DNA of 10,691 bases, taken from NCBI GenBank assembly GCA_002401525.1, contig NVTH01000095.1:2187-12877 (forward strand), read 5' to 3'. Each line of letters starts with the position of its first letter. Position 1 is the first letter of the stretch. This document shows, piece by piece, positions 6,491 to 10,691 of this stretch. The stretch is from Moraxellaceae bacterium. Lineage in GTDB: Bacteria; Pseudomonadota; Gammaproteobacteria; Pseudomonadales; UBA3067. The position numbers were made by a program, and so were the translations under genes. The notes beneath the pieces were generated by a model. The model searched no databases and had not been told where the DNA came from. It saw only the letters and a program-made list of their open reading frames with translations.

Positions 6491-6967
6491 ATGAATCGCT
6501 TTACGTACCTCTTGCCAGTCCTAGTGGTTTTAATGCTGGGAGCTTGCGCTACCACACCTACATTTAATGAAATTGAAATCAGCACACCAAAGCAGCCCGA
6601 AAAGGCTTCAATATACGTATACAGACCATTTGCGATGTATGGGTTTTCAACGTCTCCCTACTTACACATTGACAACGACAAATGTTTGCTTCAAGAAAAC
6701 CGCTTTCTCCTCTTTCAAGTTAAACCTGGAGTAAAAAAAATCGAGACCAAATGGGGGTTTTTTAGTCGTCCAATGGGTACCAAGGATACTAGTCAATCCT
6801 TAACTGTGGATGCAGGTAAAACATACTATTTAAAATTCAGCCTCATGCCCTACAGAAGCGCTGGCTCTCCAGTACTTAACTCGGAAGGTTTTGAACTAAA
6901 GGTTTTGGAGGAAAATCAAGCTCGAATTGAATTGGCAGATTTTCATCTGAATAAATGTAAGTCCTAA
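6491..6967 (+). CDS. Small lipoprotein, DUF2846-like
   Basis: A 158-aa lipoprotein: hydrophobic signal (residues 4-18), lipobox MLGAC with Cys19, and mature start ATTPTFNEIE. The body resembles DUF2846 lipoproteins as I remember them: KASIYVYRPFAMYG (about 38-51), a central YLHIDNDKCLL, FQVKPGVKKIETKW (ligand-free sheet region), then SLTVDAGKTYYLKFSL (about 102-117) and a closing acidic/aromatic tail. ATG 6491 is preceded by TTTAGGTTAACTTAC, with AGGT about 9 nt upstream. It is the intact original or sister of the pseudogene at 1888-2250 and lies next to the tRNA end of the island. The function of the family is unknown; it probably sits in the outer or inner membrane facing the periplasm. Confidence 0.9.
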   Translation: MNRFTYLLPVLVVLMLGACATTPTFNEIEISTPKQPEKASIYVYRPFAMYGFSTSPYLHIDNDKCLLQENRFLLFQVKPGVKKIETKWGFFSRPMGTKDTSQSLTVDAGKTYYLKFSLMPYRSAGSPVLNSEGFELKVLEENQARIELADFHLNKCKS

Positions 6968-7379
6968 TCAACCAAATAAGCGAGTCATATTAGGGGCATT
7001 ACCACCAGCATCCGCTGCTGCTTCATAAAGGTGCCCCATCTTAACTGCTATCGATTCTGATTTTTCTATGGAGCACTATTTTAAAACTATCTGAAGCCTT
7101 CAAAAATCCTACATCAATCCGACAACGTCTAACCAATCGCCGCGATTGTTTCATCAAACGAAACACTTAAACTCAACAGCAATTTCCGTAGAGAATTAAA
7201 CCACTGGCTATCATGTAGGGAATTATTCAGAAGTTCCATGCCAAATGAGGAAGAGCTTCCAAGCTAGTTCAGGAGAGGCTTAAATTAGAAGAGGTTAAAG
7301 CGGTATATTAGTACGTAGACAAAATGTAGACAGATCCAATAACCAGCCTATACAACATACTGATTTTAAAATACTTAAA
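6968..7379. other. Gene-free spacer at right inner end of island
   Basis: No intact gene. It holds an imperfect hairpin after the lipoprotein gene (GGGGCA near 6992 with TGCCCC near 7030), a short coding-like remnant (about 7245-7306) ending at TAG after SKLVQERLKLEEVKAVY, and the paired TAGACA repeats at 7316-7332. Confidence 0.4.
7316..7332 (+). repeat. Paired TAGACA hexamers inside right end of island
   Basis: TAGACA at 7316-7321 and 7327-7332 are 11 bp apart start to start with AAATG between, the same layout as TGGACA pairs at 2937-2953. In the left duplicate the corresponding place retains a single CAGACA (2754-2759). They are possible recombinase arm-type sites. Confidence 0.45.
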
Positions 7380-7406
7380 TGGCGGTGAGGGAGGGATTCG
7401 AACCCT
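7380..7406 (-). repeat. 27-bp att core within tRNA-Ser
   Basis: This is the intact-tRNA copy of the direct repeat found at 2807-2833. It spans CCA, discriminator, acceptor 3' strand and most of the T arm, the segment favoured by tRNA-targeting tyrosine recombinases. Confidence 0.85.
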
Positions 7407-7469
7407 CGAACAGTTTAACCCGTTACACACTTTCCAGGCGTGCGCCTTCAGCCGCTCGGCCACCTCACC
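7380..7469 (-). tRNA. tRNA-Ser(GGA)
   Basis: A complete 90-nt serine tRNA with encoded CCA. The acceptor stem is GGTGAGG/CCTCACC with discriminator G. The D arm starts GCCGAGCGGC, the anticodon arm is CACGC-CTGGAAA-GTGTG with anticodon GGA at about 7435-7433, the variable arm is long (class II, as expected for Ser), and the T arm is GAGGG-TTCGAAT-CCCTC. It reads UCC/UCU codons. The 3' half from the T arm is the attachment site repeated at 2807-2833; integration on this side leaves the tRNA intact. Confidence 0.97.
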
Positions 7470-7531
7470 ATTTATTCTTGCATATTTCCAGCTTCGGCAA
7501 TACTTGCCATCAAGCAGGAAAGGCGCCGAAG

Positions 7532-7558
7532 ATTATACTAGTTCTCCGGCTATATCAA
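7532..7558 (-). promoter_or_regulatory. Promoter of tRNA-Ser
   Basis: The minus strand has a perfect -10 TATAAT (7537-7532) and -35 TTGATA (7558-7553, 5 of 6), spaced 15 nt. A GC-rich discriminator, CTTCGGCGCC, follows the -10, as in stringently controlled stable-RNA promoters. The transcript would start near 7525, about 55 nt before the tRNA. CTTCGGC/GCCGAAG (7531-7525 and 7498-7492) could fold the leader. Confidence 0.7.
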
Positions 7559-7644
7559 GGGTTTAATGCTCACTACCTCGCCAGAACAGCTTGGGCTGCT
7601 TAGTGAACAGGGCTCATACCTAAATATAGCCTAGCCACAAGCGG

Positions 7645-9192
7645 CTACACCAACACGGAATCCCAAAACGCCTTTTTCTCTCCGCTTAAAGGGTCCATTC
7701 CGCCACATTGAGCGCCTAACTCCATGACCTGAGGCTGGTCGGCATTAAATTTTGGCCAATCACTAAACCCTGATTCTGGTGTACCACTGCGAGCAAAACC
7801 AGCCCAGGCAGACATCATATTTTTTGACAGGGCTTGGGCTTCCTTGGTATTGCCCACAAACATGCCTCCGGTGAGGCCGGTGAGCAACCCAAACATCAGC
7901 GGCACTTCGACTACGTGGCAGGCGCCTAACACGCCATTAAACCCTGGGGCTTGCCAGGTGAGCTGATAACCATAGGTGTGTTCTTGATGCTCACTTTGCG
8001 CTTCAAGCAACTGCACGGTGGAAGCGCCGAACATACGGTCCGTTTCCATCGCCGAGAGCGCATTAATGCGCGTCATGTCGTCGCTTGGATTGGCTTGATA
8101 ATAGAGTTCGAGTGCGCGCTGGGCATCTTTCGGGAGGGATGCCTTGAATTTGACTTGCAGGTCTGCATCCGTCATAGCGCGATATTCATCGGCATTGCTC
8201 GCGTTGCCAAATAACGGGGTATGCAGAAATAAATTCCATTCGTCTTGGTTGCTGCCTGCCATCAAAGGAATGTCTTTTACCTTTCCATCTCGAATTGCAT
8301 CGATGGGCCGTTGGGGCAATACAATGCCGTCGACCACGGGCACCAGTGTCATCCCTGTCATGGGCATGACGTTATTGCGTATGCCTCGATCGATGGTCAA
8401 TTTAAGGCACGCACGCTGCCCTGCAAGCAAGTCTTTCACCGGGCACTCGAACAACTTGTAGAAATCTTTTTCTTCGCTCACCTGCATCTGATCCAGGAAC
8501 GCTTCAGCGATACGCTTCGCGCTGGAAGGCGATGTGACATGATCTGCAGAACCACTTTGTACGATGGCTTTATGGAACAGTCCTTTGGCTTTTGGAGTTC
8601 CTAACAAGGCGCCCACACTCATGCCACCCGCAGATTCCCCAAAGATGGTGACATTATCGGGGTCACCGCCGTAATCGGCGATATTGTTTTGCACCCACTG
8701 CAACGCCGCTACTTGATCTAATAAGCCGTTATTTACTGAAAAGGTATTTTCATGCCCCAGCACGGAGGAAAGAAACCCATAGCCCGACACGCCCAGGCGG
8801 TAATTAATATTGACCACTACCACGTCACCATGGACCGCTAAGTTTTTACCTTCGTAGAGTTCCTGTGAACCAGAGCCGATAAAGAATCCACCGCCATGAA
8901 TCCAGACCATCACCGGGCGTGGCTTCTTCGCTCCTGTCGGAGCCCATATATTTAAATATAAACAATCATCGCTAATTTCCTTGATGCCCATCATGGCTGC
9001 GCCGTCCTGAGCTGCGGCGGCACCGAATTCAGTGGCATTTAGCTCGCCCTGCCAAGCTTCGGCTGGCTGCGGGGCCGCAAATCGTAGATTAGCGACTGGA
9101 GGTTTTGCGTAAGGAATGCCTTTAAAGGTTTGTATGCCCTCTTCCGCCAATCCCACAACGGTGCCCAATCGAGTCTTTAATTTTAGTTCCAT
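7645..9192 (-). CDS. Type-B carboxylesterase (alpha/beta hydrolase)
   Basis: This 515-aa enzyme hydrolyses carboxylic esters by a Ser-Glu-His triad. Seen: N-terminal TRLGTVVG and FKGIPYAKPP, then DDCLYLNIW (75-83), oxyanion-hole HGGGFF (99-104), nucleophile elbow GESAGG with Ser187, acid in GSNQDEW (Glu318, possibly Asp317), and His426 in GACHVVEVPLMFG. The C-terminal WAGFARSGTP (463-472) is also typical. Length is normal for the COesterase family (PnbA-like). No signal peptide is seen, so it is probably cytoplasmic. ATG 9192 is preceded by AAGGGCGACACC, a good ribosome site. The stop overlaps a small TAGCC/GGCTA hairpin (7632-7647). It stands alone on its strand; natural substrate is unknown. 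It lies just outside the island, on the upstream side of the tRNA. Confidence 0.95.
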   Translation of the reverse strand: MELKLKTRLGTVVGLAEEGIQTFKGIPYAKPPVANLRFAAPQPAEAWQGELNATEFGAAAAQDGAAMMGIKEISDDCLYLNIWAPTGAKKPRPVMVWIHGGGFFIGSGSQELYEGKNLAVHGDVVVVNINYRLGVSGYGFLSSVLGHENTFSVNNGLLDQVAALQWVQNNIADYGGDPDNVTIFGESAGGMSVGALLGTPKAKGLFHKAIVQSGSADHVTSPSSAKRIAEAFLDQMQVSEEKDFYKLFECPVKDLLAGQRACLKLTIDRGIRNNVMPMTGMTLVPVVDGIVLPQRPIDAIRDGKVKDIPLMAGSNQDEWNLFLHTPLFGNASNADEYRAMTDADLQVKFKASLPKDAQRALELYYQANPSDDMTRINALSAMETDRMFGASTVQLLEAQSEHQEHTYGYQLTWQAPGFNGVLGACHVVEVPLMFGLLTGLTGGMFVGNTKEAQALSKNMMSAWAGFARSGTPESGFSDWPKFNADQPQVMELGAQCGGMDPLSGEKKAFWDSVLV

Positions 9193-9549
9193 GGTGTCGC
9201 CCTTTTTGATTCCTATCGTGATCTATACAGCACGAGTTCTAATTTGGGTTATTAATCTCTGTTATATGGTCATTACATCTGTGCTGCTGCGCTAAAACTG
9301 ATGCCCGCTGAATTCTGCGCTATTGGATCGCTCAGCAAGGAACCAGGAAAATACTACCCTAACCTTTTGGAGAGCACCAGCTTCTAACCCTTTTCAATCG
9401 TCCTCGTGCTGGGCGAAGCAGGGTTCACGTCTTCTTCGCCCACAATAAGCCAGGCACAAGGAAATCAGTCGACCGACTAATTAACTGGGCCGCATGCACT
9501 GGGTAATTTTGAATTTTATTGGGCAGGAAATATACGGGGAGGTATCAAC
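9193..9549. other. Intergenic region with a 9-bp inverted repeat
   Basis: No gene is seen. TGGGCGAAG (9410-9418) and CTTCGCCCA (9434-9442) form a perfect 9-bp stem with a 15-nt loop and no T tract on either side. It could be a protein-binding site or RNA structure upstream of the 37-aa ORF. No promoter boxes are clear. Confidence 0.4.
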
Positions 9550-9663
9550 GTGAAAAATATTTTCAACGAATTATTAATTAGGCTTGAAGCAATATTTAAA
9601 ACCATAATTAAGATCACAGTTTTAAATGTGGTTTTAATTTGGCTTGAATTACAGGAGAGTTAA
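9550..9663 (+). CDS. Small hydrophobic 37-aa protein
   Basis: GTG 9550 is preceded by GGGGAGGT with a spacing of about 6-7 nt, a strong ribosome site. The product has an amphipathic start KNIFNELLIRLEAIF, then a hydrophobic stretch TIIKITVLNVVLIWL (about 18-32) and the tail ELQES. This could be a single membrane-inserted helix. Its TAA (9661-9663) overlaps the TAA of the convergent coiled-coil gene (9662-9660) in TTAA. I recognise no family; the size and layout would suit a small membrane protein or toxin-like peptide, but nothing shows that. It may also be a chance frame in AT-rich DNA. Confidence 0.45.
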   Translation: MKNIFNELLIRLEAIFKTIIKITVLNVVLIWLELQES

Positions 9664-10598
9664 ACTTTTTGAGGATTAAAGTAGGTGTCGATGGATTCAA
9701 TAAATTCTGTACTAGCCGTTCTAGAAAAGTAATCGGTGTAAAGATCTTCGTTTATTTTATTGGCTTTTTTAAACCGGTCTGCCGCAGTTTCATCGTCATC
9801 AACTGCAGCACTATTTTCTTCTTCGACTGAATCCTGTTTTATTTTAAGATCAGAAACTTTATTCGCATTAAAGTTCAATGCTGATTTCGCAACACTGGTA
9901 GTGATCGTGCTTTGCGAGGGGACGGGTGACGCATCAGAACTAACGGTTGAAGGCAAAGAGGTGCTCTTTGGGGCGGCCGTGGAAACATCTAAAGCGCGCT
10001 CGTTGACCCCTTCTTGTGGCGCAGGCCCTTCGGAAACCAAAGCGGAACTACTTGCTGCAACGGACTGGGTGCGACGTTCAAATTGTGCCACTTTATTTTC
10101 TTGTTGTTTAATTTCTTGCTGAAGGTTTCGTTCAAGTTTTTGAGCTTGGCGAATTTGATTTTTAAGCTGCCTTAATTCGGCTTCGTTTGATTCGCTTGAT
10201 TTTGAAGCCGCCAAATCTTGACTGACATTACGACTGGAAGATTCCGCTTGGCGCAATCGAGCTTGTTTAAGCGTTAATTCTTGCTTTGCTTGCGAAGCAT
10301 CAAGCTCCAATTTTTGGTGACTGGAAACGTTTGATGTTGCTTTTGAAACGGAAGTAGGACTGGAGGATTCAACGTTAAACTTAGAGGCTTTTTGTGCCGA
10401 TTTAGTCGTATTACGGTAAGACTCTAGCTGCGATCGACTCAGTGTAACGATCGACGCAGAGTCATCTTTCTTCGCTGCAGGCTCCGTTTTGGAAGCATCA
10501 GTATCAGCTGGCGACACTGAAGCACTGTCGGTACTGGCTTTTACGCCACTGTACCCAACTGCATTGCTGACGCTAATGCTGTTTACAGTGATAGTCAT
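9660..10598 (-). CDS. Low-complexity coiled-coil protein (312 aa), unknown
   Basis: ATG 10598 has AGGAT about 8 nt upstream. There is no signal peptide or membrane segment. Residues 1-100 are Ser/Ala/Thr-rich and disordered, with DSASIVTLS (47-55), a motif like the DxVxLS of flagellar-associated regulators such as FlgM; this likeness is weak. Residues about 95-175 form a heptad-like, Gln/Lys/Glu-rich coiled coil (ELTLKQARLRQAES, LRQLKNQIRQAQKLERNL, QQEIKQQENKVAQFER). A second Ser/Thr/Pro-rich linker follows (180-230), then an acidic stretch EEENSAAVDDDETAADRF and a more ordered C-terminus EDLYTDYFSRTASTEF. A scaffold or cytoskeletal role is possible but not shown. Start and frame are supported by length and by clean codon usage. 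Confidence 0.75.
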   Translation of the reverse strand: MTITVNSISVSNAVGYSGVKASTDSASVSPADTDASKTEPAAKKDDSASIVTLSRSQLESYRNTTKSAQKASKFNVESSSPTSVSKATSNVSSHQKLELDASQAKQELTLKQARLRQAESSSRNVSQDLAASKSSESNEAELRQLKNQIRQAQKLERNLQQEIKQQENKVAQFERRTQSVAASSSALVSEGPAPQEGVNERALDVSTAAPKSTSLPSTVSSDASPVPSQSTITTSVAKSALNFNANKVSDLKIKQDSVEEENSAAVDDDETAADRFKKANKINEDLYTDYFSRTASTEFIESIDTYFNPQKV

Positions 10599-10691
10599 CG
10601 ATAGATCCTACTCAATAATCCCTGCTTAACCAAACCAACAAAATTTGCTTCATTACGCTATTTACATCTAATACCATTAGAACGCTAACGA
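10599..10691. other. Upstream region of the coiled-coil gene
   Basis: This 93-bp end of the window holds the ribosome site of the gene starting at 10598 (TAGGATC). I find no clear sigma-70, sigma-28 or sigma-54 boxes. Confidence 0.3.

Larger units (their letters stand above)
2807..7406. mobile_element. Putative non-autonomous integrative island at tRNA-Ser
   Basis: The interval is bounded by the 27-bp direct repeats of the tRNA-Ser 3' end, giving an element of about 4.57 kb. Cargo: a TA-like operon with a broken first gene, a 633-aa lipoprotein and a 158-aa lipoprotein. Paired hexamers TGGACA/TAGACA, spaced by one helical turn, lie inside both ends. I see no integrase, excisionase, relaxase or phage structural gene. 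It could be a satellite moved in trans, a remnant that lost its integrase, or the region between two ends of a tandem duplication. Confidence 0.6.
6562..7406 (+). repeat. Right copy of the segmental duplication
   Basis: This matches 1888-2833 from within the lipoprotein gene, through the spacer, to the 3' end of tRNA-Ser. Here the lipoprotein and tRNA are both complete, so the match ends inside working genes on either side. This marks the other copy as the derived or degraded one. Confidence 0.85.

Noticed and set aside
7951..8604. Several plus-strand frames within the esterase region
   Set aside because: They are shadows of the esterase coding strand.
9509..9536. Promoter TTGAAT-16-TATACG before the 37-aa ORF
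   Set aside because: It would start transcription downstream of the ribosome site it should include.
1..10691. CRISPR array or phage structural genes
   Set aside because: No regularly spaced repeats and no phage-like proteins are visible.

Overview
The window looks like chromosomal DNA of a Gammaproteobacterium, probably a free-living or marine one. The tRNA-Ser(GGA) is close to the enterobacterial type as I remember it, with an encoded CCA end. Two genes carry lipoprotein signal peptides, and base composition is moderate to slightly AT-rich. This placement is inference; no marker gene fixes the genus.

Layout from left to right. (1) Positions 1-1261, minus strand: a two-gene ABC-2 exporter operon (ATPase, then a permease cut by the window edge), joined by a 4-base ATGA stop/start overlap. 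(2) About 1326-1887, minus strand: a decayed 2OG-Fe(II) oxygenase pseudogene with three in-frame stops, a one-base deletion and loss of an iron-binding His. Its N-terminus is cut off exactly where a foreign segment begins. (3) 1888-2833: a degraded copy of the segment at 6562-7406. It holds a broken lipoprotein gene and ends in the last 27 nt of tRNA-Ser. (4) 2834-7379: about 4.5 kb between the tRNA fragment and the intact tRNA-Ser. It carries a two-gene toxin-antitoxin-like operon whose first gene is frameshifted, a 633-aa lipoprotein, and an intact 158-aa lipoprotein of the DUF2846 type. (5) 7380-7469: intact tRNA-Ser(GGA) on the minus strand with its own promoter. (6) 7645-9192, minus strand: a type-B carboxylesterase with a complete catalytic triad. 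(7) 9550-9663: a 37-aa ORF with a strong ribosome binding site whose stop codon overlaps the convergent stop of a 312-aa coiled-coil, low-complexity protein (9660-10598, minus strand).

The main story is the region 1888-7406. The 27-bp direct repeat of the tRNA-Ser 3' end is the usual signature of a site-specific integrative element at a tRNA gene. The two copies of the tRNA-proximal segment (lipoprotein, spacer, tRNA 3' end) suggest that two related elements accreted in tandem at this tRNA, or that a duplication occurred. The left copy is heavily decayed, but its 27-bp tRNA part is identical to the real tRNA. No integrase is visible, so the element is non-autonomous or a remnant. A spaced hexamer pair (TRGACA-RAATG-TRGACA) lies just inside both ends and may be recombinase arm-type sites.

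Functional links: the exporter ATPase and permease work together, and the TA-like pair is probably autoregulated through an 18-bp palindrome over its promoter. The esterase, the 37-aa ORF and the coiled-coil gene show no evident functional connection to the island.
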